Part shown: one piece after another, positions 17,032 to 25,939 of the stretch
How positions within the stretch are numbered: position 1 is the stretch's first letter
How the letters are laid out: every line of letters starts with the position of its first letter
Assembly (NCBI RefSeq): GCF_001425265.1
Contig: NZ_LMEC01000001.1
Location: 702,036 to 766,035, forward strand
DNA from: Massilia sp. Root418
GTDB taxonomy: Bacteria > Pseudomonadota > Gammaproteobacteria > Burkholderiales > Burkholderiaceae_D
Length of the DNA stretch: 64,000 nucleotides
Direction: 5' to 3'
Notes under the pieces: model-generated
Seen by the model: the letters and a program-made list of their open reading frames with translations, nothing else
Databases searched by the model: none
Told to the model about the DNA's origin: nothing
Program-made: the position numbers and the translations under genes

Positions 17032-17038
17032 GGCTGTT

Positions 17039-18895
17039 TCAACCCTGCTGCAGCTTCTTCATGCGGTAGGACAGCTGCGGCCGCGTAATGCCCAGCATGC
17101 GCGCCGCAGCCGACAGGTTGCCGTCGGCCCGCTTCACCGCTGCCAGTATCAGCGTGCTCTCCAGGTGGTCGAGCGACCAGCCCTGGCCTTGCTCCTGTCC
17201 TTGTCCCTGCGCGTGCTCCCGCAGCATGGCAGGCAGCACGTCCAGCAGCGCGCCGCTGCCCGGTGCGCCCGGCGGGTGCGGGTGCGCGGCGTGCCCAGGC
17301 GCGGCGGCAGCGCCGCCATGGCTGGTCAGGCGCCCGGTCTGCGCCAGCGAGAAGTAGGACGCCTGCGCTTCCTCGCCGCTGGTGAACAGGTGCGGCAGGT
17401 CGATGGGGCCGTCCTCGTCGGCGTAGATGACGCCGCGCTCCACCAGGTTTTGCAGTTCGCGGATGTTGCCCGGGAACTGGTAGTTGAGCAGCGCATCGAC
17501 CGCGCGCGCCGTGAAGCCGGTGACGCGGCGCTGGTGCTTCTGTCCGTAGTGGCGCATGAAGTAGCCCATCAGCAGCGGGATGTCGTCGCGCCTTTCGCGC
17601 AGAGGCGGCAGGCGGATCGGGAACACGTTCAGGCGGAAGAACAGATCCTCCCGGAAGCGTCCCATGCGCACCTCTTCGCGCAAGTCCACATTGGTGGCCG
17701 CCACCAGGCGCACGTCAACCTTCACGCTGCGCACGCCGCCCACCCGCTCGATCTCGCCCTCCTGCAGCGCGCGCAGCAGCTTGCCCTGCGCCACCAGGCT
17801 GAGCGTGCCGATTTCGTCCAGGAACAGCGTGCCGCCCGAGGCGCGCTCGAAGCGGCCGGGCCGCGATTGGCTGGCGCCGGTGAAGGCGCCGCGCTCCACG
17901 CCGAACAGCTCGGACTCGATCAGCGTTTCCGGAATCGCCGCGCAATTGACGGCCACGAAGGGCTGCTCCTTGCGCGCGCCGATCTGGTGCAGCATGTAGG
18001 CAAACAGCTCCTTGCCGACGCCCGATTCGCCCGTGAACAGTACCGTGGCAGCGGTGGGCGCCACGCGCTTGAGCATGTGGCAGGCCGCGTTGAAAGCCGA
18101 CGACACGCCCACCATCTCCTTCTCGCCATAAGTACGCCCGTCGTCGCCCGGCAGCTCCGCCGCCTGCTGGTGCTGGCCCGGGCCGCCATATGCCGTGGTG
18201 CTGACAAACGACTCCGCGTTCAGGAAGCGCAGGTCTTCCTCCACGTTGTCCCACTCGTCGGCCGGCTTGCCGATCAGGCGGCAATGCGTGTGGCCCATGG
18301 AGGTGCACTCCACTTCGCGGTAGATGGTCAGCCGCCCTATCATGGCGCTGGTGTAGCCGATGGCGTAGCCGGTCTGCATCCAGCACGCGGGCTCGGTGCC
18401 GATGCCGAAATCGGCGGTGTGCACTTCAGCCTCGCTGGAGTGGTGCCACAGGAACTCGCCGTGGTAGGTGCCGCGCTCGAAGTCGAATTCGAAGTGCAGC
18501 GGCTCCACCTTCACCGCGCCCTCCAGAGAATGCATGCGCGGCCCGGCGGCGAACAGGGACCCTGGTTCAGCGTCCGGCCAGCGCTCGCGCAGCAGCTGCG
18601 CGTCGCGCGCGCCGGCCGAATAGCCGACCCGCGTCAGCAGGCCGCGCGTGCGCTCGGCGCCTATGCTCTCCAGCAGCTCGCGCCGCAGCGCGCCCAGCGA
18701 GGTGGTATGCAGCAGCTGCATGCGCTGGCCATTGAGCCAGATGCGCCCGTCGCCCGGGGCAAAGTGCAGGCTTTGCGTCAGGTCTTCCAGCGAGGGCGCG
18801 GCGCCGGCATTGAGGTGCTCACTGTCGCCATGCTGCAGCATCCTGCCGCTCGCGCGCGACATCTCCGCCAGCGATACGCGATGGGGTTTGCTCAT
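17039..18895 (-). CDS. Sigma-54-dependent activator of the XylR/DmpR/MopR class
   Basis: A 618-residue one-component activator. Residues about 35-130 are an XylR-N sensor domain and about 140-207 a V4R domain. An AAA+ ATPase follows, with Walker A GESGVGKE (289-296), the sigma-54 loop GAFTGA (336-341) and Walker B GGTLFLDEIG. A Fis-type helix-turn-helix closes the protein (LSAAARMLGITRPQLSYRMK). C171, E194, C197 and C205 have the spacing of the MopR zinc ligands (C155, E178, C181, C189 as I recall). H122 and W150 fall where MopR places its phenol-hydroxyl contacts. A phenolic effector is therefore likely. It is divergent from the 12-kb operon that starts at 19164 and almost certainly controls it. 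Confidence 0.95.
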   Translation of the reverse strand: MSKPHRVSLAEMSRASGRMLQHGDSEHLNAGAAPSLEDLTQSLHFAPGDGRIWLNGQRMQLLHTTSLGALRRELLESIGAERTRGLLTRVGYSAGARDAQLLRERWPDAEPGSLFAAGPRMHSLEGAVKVEPLHFEFDFERGTYHGEFLWHHSSEAEVHTADFGIGTEPACWMQTGYAIGYTSAMIGRLTIYREVECTSMGHTHCRLIGKPADEWDNVEEDLRFLNAESFVSTTAYGGPGQHQQAAELPGDDGRTYGEKEMVGVSSAFNAACHMLKRVAPTAATVLFTGESGVGKELFAYMLHQIGARKEQPFVAVNCAAIPETLIESELFGVERGAFTGASQSRPGRFERASGGTLFLDEIGTLSLVAQGKLLRALQEGEIERVGGVRSVKVDVRLVAATNVDLREEVRMGRFREDLFFRLNVFPIRLPPLRERRDDIPLLMGYFMRHYGQKHQRRVTGFTARAVDALLNYQFPGNIRELQNLVERGVIYADEDGPIDLPHLFTSGEEAQASYFSLAQTGRLTSHGGAAAAPGHAAHPHPPGAPGSGALLDVLPAMLREHAQGQGQEQGQGWSLDHLESTLILAAVKRADGNLSAAARMLGITRPQLSYRMKKLQQG

Positions 18896-18914
18896 GTCTC
18901 CGCCTCTTTGTGTT

Positions 18915-18936
18915 TTACCAAATCATACATCGGTAA
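18915..18936. promoter_or_regulatory. Second, weaker inverted repeat near the activator site
   Basis: TTACC and GGTAA arms enclose 12 bases of AT-rich sequence, immediately upstream of the DmpR-like site at 18946. Activators of this class often bind two tandem sites, so this may be a second upstream activating sequence or an autoregulatory element. The match to the DmpR consensus is poor. Confidence 0.35.
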
Positions 18937-18945
18937 TCACAGCAT

Positions 18946-18961
18946 TTGATCATTTCATCAA
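18946..18961. promoter_or_regulatory. DmpR/XylR-like upstream activating sequence
   Basis: TTGATCATTTCATCAA differs by one base in its conserved arms from TTGATC-N4-GATCAA, the form known for DmpR-type activators. It lies about 120 bases upstream of the -24 element of the sigma-54 promoter, a usual distance for looping, and just upstream of the activator's own start. Confidence 0.65.
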
Positions 18962-19075
18962 TCGGCGGCCCGTCCTTTTGTTTGGTGCGCCGCGCCACGC
19001 TGGCCGCGAAACAGCGGCGTCCTCATAGCAAAGACACCATGTGCTGCGCCGCAGCGGCGCGCTCCCGCGCCGAGC

Positions 19076-19091
19076 TGGCACGCAACTTGTA
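19076..19091 (+). promoter_or_regulatory. Sigma-54 -24/-12 promoter of the coniferyl alcohol operon
   Basis: TGGCACGCAACTTGTA fits the sigma-54 consensus TGGCACG-N4-TTGCA with one mismatch (T for C in the -12 box) and has the invariant GG and the correct 10-base spacing to the second G. Transcription would begin near 19103, about 60 bases before the ATG at 19164. Confidence 0.8.
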
Positions 19092-19163
19092 ATAGCTAAG
19101 GCAAGAACGGCAAGCGGTGTGACGAACCGACTTCCCCACCACCTTTCAACGACAGGAGACAGC

Positions 19164-20633
19164 ATGACTGACGCAACTGCGCTTTTGCGCCCTGCGGTCT
19201 GGCAGGACCGCATCTTCAACGGCGGCTGGATCAGCGCCCACGGCGGCACCCATATCTTCACCGAACCGGCCACCGGCGAGCAGCTGGGCCGCGTCGGCCT
19301 GGCCAACGCGGACGACGTAGCGCGCGCAGCCGCCGAAGCGCGCGCCGCCCAGCCGGCATGGGCCGCCAGCGACTACAAGGAACGCGCCGCCATCTTCCGC
19401 CGCGCCGCCGCCGTCATCGCGGAACACCACGACGAACTGGCCACCTGGATCGTGCGCGAGACCGGCGCCATCCGGCCCAAGGCGGACCTGGAACTGCGCG
19501 AGGCCACCGCCCACCTGCAGGAAGCCGCCGCCATGCTGACCCAGCCCAAGGGCCAGCTGCTCGCTTCGCCCAGCGGCCAGATGAGCATAGCGCGGCGCGT
19601 ACCGCACGGGGTAGTGGGCGTGATCTCACCCTTCAACTTCCCGCTCATCCTTTCCATCCGCTCGATCGCACCGGCACTCGCCACCGGCAACGCCGTGGTC
19701 CACAAGCCGGACCTGCAGACTCCCATCAGCGGCGGCGTGCTGATCGCCCGCATCTTCGAGGCAGCCGGCCTGCCCGAGGGCGTGCTGCACGTACTGCCCG
19801 GCGCCGCCGAGGCGGGCCAGGCCATGTGCAGCCATCCCGGCATCGCCATGATCGCCTTCACCGGGTCCACCGCCGTGGGCCGCAGCATCGGCGAACTCGC
19901 GGGCCGCAACCTGAAGAAGATGTCGCTGGAACTGGGCGGCAAAAACTCCCTGATCGTACTGGACGACGCCGATCCCGACGTGGCCGCCGCCAACGTGGCC
20001 TGGGGCGCCTATCTGCACCAGGGCCAGATCTGCATGGCCGCCGGCCGCATCCTGCTCCAGCGCGGCATCGCGGACGCCGTGATCGAGCGCGTGGTGGCCA
20101 AGGCCAGGGCGCTGCCGGTGGGCGATCCGATGAGCGGCAAGGTGGCGCTCGGCCCGCTGATCAGCGCGCGCCAGGTGCAGCGCCTGCACGCCATCGTCGA
20201 GGACAGCATAGCCGCCGGCGCCACGCTGCTGGCCGGCGGCACCTATGACCGCCAGTACTATCAGCCCACCGTACTGGCCGGCGTACGGCCCGGCATGCGT
20301 TGCTTCGAGGAAGAGCTGTTCGGCCCCGTGGCATCGGTCACCGTGTTCGACACCGACCAGGAAGCCATCGCACTGGCCTCGGCCACCACCGGCTGCCTGG
20401 CCCTGGGCGTCATTTCGCCGTCACTGGCGCGCGCCATGCACATCGCCGACCGCGTACCGGCCGGCCACGTCCACATCAACGACCAGACCGTCCTGGCCGA
20501 AGCGCATGCGCCCTTCGGCGGCGGCGGCACATCGGGCAACGGAGGCCGACACGGTGGCACTGCCGACTGGGACGAGTTCACCCAGTGGCAATGGATGACG
20601 GTGAAAACCGAGGCGCCGCGCTACCCGTTCTGA
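19164..20633 (+). CDS. Aldehyde dehydrogenase, benzaldehyde/coniferyl aldehyde type
   Basis: A 489-residue NAD(P)-dependent dehydrogenase. The catalytic set is N158 in SPFNFP, E256 in SLELGGKN and C290 in QGQICMA. FTGSTAVGR lies at 232-240. The sequence has the feel of XylC/benzaldehyde dehydrogenases. Next to a CalA-like alcohol dehydrogenase, oxidation of coniferyl aldehyde to ferulate is the likely role (a CalB function). That substrate is inferred. The ATG at 19164 follows CAGGAGACAGC, and the open frame upstream includes the promoter and is not translated. It is the first gene of the sigma-54 operon. Confidence 0.9.
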   Translation: MTDATALLRPAVWQDRIFNGGWISAHGGTHIFTEPATGEQLGRVGLANADDVARAAAEARAAQPAWAASDYKERAAIFRRAAAVIAEHHDELATWIVRETGAIRPKADLELREATAHLQEAAAMLTQPKGQLLASPSGQMSIARRVPHGVVGVISPFNFPLILSIRSIAPALATGNAVVHKPDLQTPISGGVLIARIFEAAGLPEGVLHVLPGAAEAGQAMCSHPGIAMIAFTGSTAVGRSIGELAGRNLKKMSLELGGKNSLIVLDDADPDVAAANVAWGAYLHQGQICMAAGRILLQRGIADAVIERVVAKARALPVGDPMSGKVALGPLISARQVQRLHAIVEDSIAAGATLLAGGTYDRQYYQPTVLAGVRPGMRCFEEELFGPVASVTVFDTDQEAIALASATTGCLALGVISPSLARAMHIADRVPAGHVHINDQTVLAEAHAPFGGGGTSGNGGRHGGTADWDEFTQWQWMTVKTEAPRYPF

Positions 20634-20661
20634 GAACAGACCACACCCACCAGGAGAACAC

Positions 20662-21429
20662 ATGAGATTGCAGAACAAGACCGTCGTCGTTACCGGCGCC
20701 GCATCCGGCATCGGCGCAGAAGTGGCGCGCCTGGCGCGCTTCGAGGGCGCCACCGTCATCGGCATGGACCGCAACGAAGCGGGGCTGACGCTGGACGCCT
20801 TCATCGCCGTGGACATGGCCTCCACCGCCAGCATCGACGCCGCCATCGGCCAGCTGCCGCAGCGGGTGGACGCGCTGTGCAATATCGCCGGCGTACCCGG
20901 CACCGCCGACCCGGCACTGCTGGCCAAGGTGAACTACCTGGGCCTGCGCCACCTGACCGAAGCCGTGCTGCCGCGCATGCCGGCCGGCGCCGCCATCGTC
21001 AACGTCTCCTCCATCCTGGGCGCCGACTGGCCGCAGCGCGTGGCGCTGCACAAGCAGCTTGCCGCGGTGAACGGCTTTGCCGAGGGCCAGGCCTGGCTGG
21101 ACGCGCACCCGGTGCCAGCCGACACCTGCTACCAGTACTTCAAGGAAGCGCTGATCGTCTGGACCGCCGCGCAGTCGCAGAAATGGTTCCTGGCCCATTC
21201 GGTGCGCATGAACTGCGTGGCGCCGGGCCCGGTGTTCACGCCCATCCTGGGCGACTTCGTCTCCATGCTGGGGCAGGAACGCGTGCAGCGCGACGCCCAC
21301 CGCATGAAGCGCCCGGCTTATGCCGACGAAGTGGCAGCCGCCATCGCCTTCCTGTGCAGCGACGACGCGCGCTGGATCAGCGGCGTCAACCTGCCGGTCG
21401 ACGGGGGGCTGGCGTCCACCTTTATTTGA
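20662..21429 (+). CDS. calA: Coniferyl alcohol dehydrogenase (short-chain dehydrogenase)
   Basis: A 255-residue SDR. The cofactor motif is TGAASGIG near the N-terminus, followed by DALCNIAGVPGTADP and the active-site Y-x3-K in CYQYFKEALIVW. Many stretches agree with what I remember of CalA of Pseudomonas sp. HR199, including RVDALCNIAGVPGTADP, SVRMNC-APGPVFTPIL, MLGQER and RPAYADEVAA-IAFLC. It would oxidise coniferyl alcohol to coniferyl aldehyde, the substrate of the preceding dehydrogenase. It lies 28 bases downstream of that gene with its own AGGAGAACAC ribosome-binding site. Confidence 0.9.
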   Translation: MRLQNKTVVVTGAASGIGAEVARLARFEGATVIGMDRNEAGLTLDAFIAVDMASTASIDAAIGQLPQRVDALCNIAGVPGTADPALLAKVNYLGLRHLTEAVLPRMPAGAAIVNVSSILGADWPQRVALHKQLAAVNGFAEGQAWLDAHPVPADTCYQYFKEALIVWTAAQSQKWFLAHSVRMNCVAPGPVFTPILGDFVSMLGQERVQRDAHRMKRPAYADEVAAAIAFLCSDDARWISGVNLPVDGGLASTFI

Positions 21430-21497
21430 TTTTTCGGTCTGCCGAGGATCCGCCCAGCCGCGCGTCAGCGGCCATATAACTAAAACGAGGAGACACC

Positions 21498-23201
21498 ATG
21501 CAAGCGAACAAGCGCCTGAGCCCGACCCTGCTGGCCCTGGCCGTGGCGGCCGCCCTGCCCGCCGTCCACGCCCACGAGTTCCAGACCGAGAACCCCGAAC
21601 TCAAGATCAGCTGGAACAACACCTTCAAGTACAGCGCGGCCTACCGCCTCAAGGACGCCGATGCGGGCCTGCTGGCCGGCGGCTATCCCTCGGCCGGCCC
21701 GGGCGACTTCACCGGCTATAACCTGGACGACGGCAACCAGAACTTCCGCAACAAGGGCATCGTCTCCAGCCGCATCGACTGGCTCTCCGAGTTCGACGCC
21801 GGCACCCGCACCCTGGGCTTGCGCATCAGTGCCGCCGGCTGGTACGACAGCGTCTACAACCGCAGCAACGACAACGGCTCCTTCACCAGCAACGCCGTCA
21901 CCCTGGCAGGCCAGGCCGGCAACAGCTTCCCCAAGGGCACGCGCCTGCTGCACGGCCGCGACGCCGAACTGCTGGACGCCTTCGTCTTCGCCAAGGGCAG
22001 CCTGGGCGAACTGCCGGGCACCGTGCGCGTGGGCCGCCACACCCTGCAGTACGGCGAAAGCCTGTTCTTCGGCGCCAACGGCATCGCCAACGCGCAGGGT
22101 CCGGTGGACCTGGTCAAGCTGCTCAGTGTCCCGGGCGCGCAGTTCAAGGAGATCCTGCGTCCGGTGAACCAAGTGTCGGGCCAGCTGCAGGTGCTGCCCA
22201 ATGTATCCATCGGTGGCTACTACCAGTTCGAATGGCGCCCCACCCGGATCCCGGGCGCGGGCAGCTACCTCAGTTCCTACGACGCGGCGGGCGCCGGCGC
22301 CACCGCCTTCCTGGTGGCCCCCACCAACAGCGGCGCACCTGCCTTCCTCACCATCCCGCACATGAAGGCGAAGAACTCGGGCCAGGGCGGCCTGCAGCTC
22401 AAATACACGCCCACCGGTTCGGACGTGGAATACGGCTTCTACGCAGCGCGCTACCACGACAAGACGCCCTACTTCTACCTGGGCTTCGCGCCTTCGTTCC
22501 CGCCCGGCGCGCCGTCCACCGTGCAGGCCGTGTACGCCGAGGGCGTGCGCACCTTCGGCGCCAGCGCCAGCACCGTGCTGCTGGGCGCGAACGTGGCGGC
22601 GGAAGTGTCCGTCCGCCGCAATACGCCGCTGGTGAGCGACCCCACGCCCAATTTCCTGTCGCGCGCCGGCGTGGGCAGCTTCGCCAACAACAGCGGCAAT
22701 CCGGCTTACGCAGTGGGCAATACGGCGCACGTGAACCTGTCGGCCATCTACGTCATGCCGACCAATCCCTTCTTCCAGGGCGCATCGCTGCTGGGCGAGC
22801 TGGCCTGGAACCGCGCCACCAGCGTGGCTTTCCAGGGCTCGCTCGACCCCAACACCACGCGCGACGCCACCTCGGCCCGCGTGATTTTTGAGCCGGCCTA
22901 CTACCAGGTGATGGATGGCCTGGACATCTCCATTCCCATCGGCGTCGGCTACAACATCGACGGCCGCTCGCGCGCGGTGTTCAACTTCAACGGCGGCAGC
23001 TCACACGGCGGCGACTTCAATATCGGCGTCAACGCCACCTACCACCAGGACTGGAAGTTCGGCATCAGCTACGTGCGCTTCCTGGGCTCCAGCGGCACCT
23101 TCCTGAAGAACAATCCGGCCACCAATATGCCCATGCTGAGCTACGCGCAGTCGCTGGCCGACCGCAACTACATCTCCTTCAACATCAAACGCGCATTCTG
23201 A
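21498..23201 (+). CDS. DUF1302 outer-membrane protein
   Basis: A 567-residue protein with a signal peptide (LSPTLLALAVAAALPAVHA). The mature protein opens HEFQTENPELKISWNNTFKYS, typical of DUF1302. Alternating beta-strand patterns run throughout and the C-terminus is aromatic (NYISFNIKRAF), as in outer-membrane barrels. Such proteins are regularly encoded beside DUF1329, YCF48-like and MMPL genes in clusters for hydrophobic or aromatic substrates, but their transport role is unproven. It lies 68 bases after calA and 10 bases before the DUF1329 gene. Confidence 0.88.
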   Translation: MQANKRLSPTLLALAVAAALPAVHAHEFQTENPELKISWNNTFKYSAAYRLKDADAGLLAGGYPSAGPGDFTGYNLDDGNQNFRNKGIVSSRIDWLSEFDAGTRTLGLRISAAGWYDSVYNRSNDNGSFTSNAVTLAGQAGNSFPKGTRLLHGRDAELLDAFVFAKGSLGELPGTVRVGRHTLQYGESLFFGANGIANAQGPVDLVKLLSVPGAQFKEILRPVNQVSGQLQVLPNVSIGGYYQFEWRPTRIPGAGSYLSSYDAAGAGATAFLVAPTNSGAPAFLTIPHMKAKNSGQGGLQLKYTPTGSDVEYGFYAARYHDKTPYFYLGFAPSFPPGAPSTVQAVYAEGVRTFGASASTVLLGANVAAEVSVRRNTPLVSDPTPNFLSRAGVGSFANNSGNPAYAVGNTAHVNLSAIYVMPTNPFFQGASLLGELAWNRATSVAFQGSLDPNTTRDATSARVIFEPAYYQVMDGLDISIPIGVGYNIDGRSRAVFNFNGGSSHGGDFNIGVNATYHQDWKFGISYVRFLGSSGTFLKNNPATNMPMLSYAQSLADRNYISFNIKRAF

Positions 23202-23211
23202 GGACAAGACC

Positions 23212-24570
23212 ATGAAGACAACCCTGACTTTCGCCGCTGCCGCCCTGTCGCTGGCCTTCGCCCTGCCGCACGCCGGCGCCGCCGTCACGCCCGACGAAGC
23301 GGCCAGGCTGCGCTCCGCCCTGACGCCGCTGGGCGCCGAAAAGGCCGGCAACAAGGAGGGCACCATCCCGGCCTGGGAAGGCGCTTACGCCAAGGTGCCG
23401 GCCGGTTTCAAGGCCGGCGACTTCCGCGCCGATCCTTTCGCCGGCGAGAAGCCGGTACTGGCCATCACCGGCAAGAACGTGGACCAGCACGCCGCCAAGC
23501 TGTCCGCCGCCACCGTGGCGCTGCTGAAGAAGTATCCCGACTACCGGCTGGACGTCTATCCCACCCACCGCACCGGCGGCGCGCCGGGCTGGGTGTACGA
23601 CAACACCTTCAAGAACGCCACCCGCGCCAAGTCCATCGACGGCGGCTTCGGCGTGGAGGGCGCGTTCGGCGGCATTCCCTTCCCGATTCCGAAGACCGGC
23701 TACGAAGCGCTGATGAACCACCGCCTGGCCTGGACCGGCGAGACCGCCGTGTTCCCGCTGCGCACCGTCATCGTCACGCCGGACGGCAAGCGCGCCACCG
23801 CCACCGAAGCCGAGCAGACCATCATGCGGCCCTACTACTTCAAGGAAGGCAGCCTGGAAAAGTTCGACGGCGTGTACCAGTTCGGGCGCCTGATCACGCG
23901 CGCGCCCGCCTCCAAGGCAGGCGAAGGCATCCTGGTCCATGACGGCATCAGCGAAGCGCAGCCGCGCGCCATCTGGCAGTACCTGGTCGGCCAGCGCCGC
24001 GTGCGCCGCGCGCCTTCGGTGTCCTACGACACGCCGGATTCGGTTACCTCGGGCATCGGCCTGTTCGATGAGGCCTTCATGCTGTTCGGGCCTGTGGACC
24101 ACCATGAGCTCAAGCTGATCGGCAAGAAGGAGATGTACATCCCGTATAACAACAACCGCGCCGCCTCGGCCAGGATCAGCGACCTGGTTGGCCCGCAGTT
24201 CCTCAATCCGGACCTGGTGCGCTGGGAACTGCACCGTGTGTGGGAAGTGGAAGCGAGCCTGGTGCCGGGCAAGCGCCACGTGGTGGCCAAGCGCCGCTAC
24301 TACCTGGACGAGGATACCTGGCAGATCATCCTGGTGGACGGCTACGACGCGCAGGGCCAGATCTGGCGCGGCAACTACACCCTGACGCTGCTGGCGCCGG
24401 ACGTACCGGCCGTGGTGGGCAACGTCATGTGGGGCACCTACAACGTGCAGACCGGCGCCTATCTGCTGAACGAAGCCTCCAATGAGCTGCAGTCGCAGTA
24501 CAAGATGATTCCGCGCCTGCCGGCCAGCTACTTCGGGCCCGAGGAACTGGCCAACCAGGGGTCGCGCTAA
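23212..24570 (+). CDS. DUF1329 periplasmic/outer-membrane-associated protein
   Basis: A 452-residue protein with a signal peptide (FAAAALSLAFALPHAGA). DUF1329 hallmarks include EGTIPAWEGAYAKVP, TIMRPYYFKEGSLE, a run like RRVRRAPSVSYDTPDS, LKLIGKKEMYIPYNNN and RRYYLDEDTWQIILVDGYD. The fold resembles lipid-binding LolA/B-like proteins, so shuttling of a hydrophobic ligand or lipid is possible but unproven. It is the DUF1302 partner, followed after 15 bases by the YCF48-like gene. Confidence 0.88.
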   Translation: MKTTLTFAAAALSLAFALPHAGAAVTPDEAARLRSALTPLGAEKAGNKEGTIPAWEGAYAKVPAGFKAGDFRADPFAGEKPVLAITGKNVDQHAAKLSAATVALLKKYPDYRLDVYPTHRTGGAPGWVYDNTFKNATRAKSIDGGFGVEGAFGGIPFPIPKTGYEALMNHRLAWTGETAVFPLRTVIVTPDGKRATATEAEQTIMRPYYFKEGSLEKFDGVYQFGRLITRAPASKAGEGILVHDGISEAQPRAIWQYLVGQRRVRRAPSVSYDTPDSVTSGIGLFDEAFMLFGPVDHHELKLIGKKEMYIPYNNNRAASARISDLVGPQFLNPDLVRWELHRVWEVEASLVPGKRHVVAKRRYYLDEDTWQIILVDGYDAQGQIWRGNYTLTLLAPDVPAVVGNVMWGTYNVQTGAYLLNEASNELQSQYKMIPRLPASYFGPEELANQGSR

Positions 24571-24585
24571 GTGAAGGGGCTTGCG

Positions 24586-25908
24586 ATGAGCAGACTGAAT
24601 CCTGGCGCGGGCTCGCAGCCGGCAGCGCAAGCTGCACCGGCACTGTCAACGGCGCCGGCGCGGGCACGGGCGGCGGCGGAGTGGCTGCTGGCAGCCCTTG
24701 CCGCATGCGGCACGCTGTGGGCGCCGCCCGGCGCATGGGCCGGCGACGCGCACGACGCCAGCGCAGGCGGCGTGCCCGCCGTGGCAACTGCGCCCGCAGC
24801 GGCTGGCGGGGCCAAATCGGCTGGCCCGTCCGGCGCGGCGGCATCGGCTGGCGCGTCCGGCGTGACTGCTTCGGCCGGCCCGGCGGCATTGCGGCAGCCC
24901 GCGCTGGTGACGCCCAAGGCGCTGCACGCCGCCATGCTGGCGGTGGCCAGCGCCGGCCAGCGGCTGGTGGCCGCCGGCGAACGCGGCACCATACTGTACT
25001 CGGACGATGCGGGCGCCACCTGGCGGCAGGCGAACGTGCCGGTCAGCGTCAGCCTCACGGCGCTGCAGTTTATCGACGCCAAACAGGGCTGGGCAGTCGG
25101 CCACCAGGGTGTCGTGCTGCACAGCGCCGACGGCGGCGCCACCTGGAGCAAGCAGCTGGACGGCATCCGCGCCGCCCAGCTTGCGCTCCAGGCAGCGGAA
25201 GCCGCCCCCGGCCCGCAACAGGAGCGCGCCCTGGCAGACGCCCGGCGCCTGGTGGACGACGGTCCGGACAAGCCCTTCCTGGACGTCTGGTTCGACAGCC
25301 CGCGCAATGGCTACGTGCTGGGCGCCTACAACCTGCTGTTCAAGACCGCAGACGGCGGCGCCAGCTGGCAACCATGGCAGGACCGCGCGGCCAATCCCAA
25401 GGGCCTGCACCTGTACGCCATGCGCGGCGCGGGCGGGGCACTGTACCTGGCCGGCGAACAGGGCCTGCTGCTGCGTTCCACCGACCAGGGCGAAAGCTTC
25501 ACCGCACTCGCCCCGCCGTACAAAGGCAGCTACTTCGGGCTGCTGGCCGCGCGCGGCGGCGCACTGCTTGCCTTCGGCCTGCGCGGCAACGCCTGGCGCT
25601 CGGCCGACCGGGGCGACAGCTGGAGCAAGGTCGACACCGGCGTGCAGGCCGCGCTGGCCGGCGGCACGGAGCTGCCCGACGGCACCCTGGTGCTGGTCAG
25701 CCAGGCCGGCGACGTGCTGCTCAGCCGCGACCAGGGCCGCAGCTTCGCCATCCAGGCCGGACCCGCGATGCCAGCCGCCTTGCCGCTTGCCGCCGTCGCC
25801 CAGGCGCGGGACGGCGCGCTCGTGCTGGCCGGGCTGCGCGGCCTGCGCCGCGTGCCGCCGCCCGGCCCACCCGCACCCGCACCGGCGCCGCCGGCGCCCG
25901 CGCAATAG
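24586..25908 (+). CDS. YCF48/BNR-repeat beta-propeller protein
   Basis: A 440-residue secreted propeller. Asp-box repeats of the S-x-D-x-G-x-S/T-W kind recur: YSDDAGATW, HSADGGATW, KTADGGASW, RSTDQGESF, RSADRGDSW and LSRDQGRSF. The N-terminus has a hydrophobic signal region, then a low-complexity Ala/Gly/Ser linker. The C-terminus is a Pro-Ala tail. The ATG at 24586 is chosen for the AAGGGG box before it. A GTG at 24571 is an alternative. YCF48 proteins assist assembly of membrane complexes in phototrophs. Here it sits between DUF1329 and MMPL genes, so an accessory role for that envelope module is inferred. Confidence 0.85.
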   Translation: MSRLNPGAGSQPAAQAAPALSTAPARARAAAEWLLAALAACGTLWAPPGAWAGDAHDASAGGVPAVATAPAAAGGAKSAGPSGAAASAGASGVTASAGPAALRQPALVTPKALHAAMLAVASAGQRLVAAGERGTILYSDDAGATWRQANVPVSVSLTALQFIDAKQGWAVGHQGVVLHSADGGATWSKQLDGIRAAQLALQAAEAAPGPQQERALADARRLVDDGPDKPFLDVWFDSPRNGYVLGAYNLLFKTADGGASWQPWQDRAANPKGLHLYAMRGAGGALYLAGEQGLLLRSTDQGESFTALAPPYKGSYFGLLAARGGALLAFGLRGNAWRSADRGDSWSKVDTGVQAALAGGTELPDGTLVLVSQAGDVLLSRDQGRSFAIQAGPAMPAALPLAAVAQARDGALVLAGLRGLRRVPPPGPPAPAPAPPAPAQ

Positions 25909-25939
25909 CGCCCCCCTCCACACACACGGTTGAAACATC

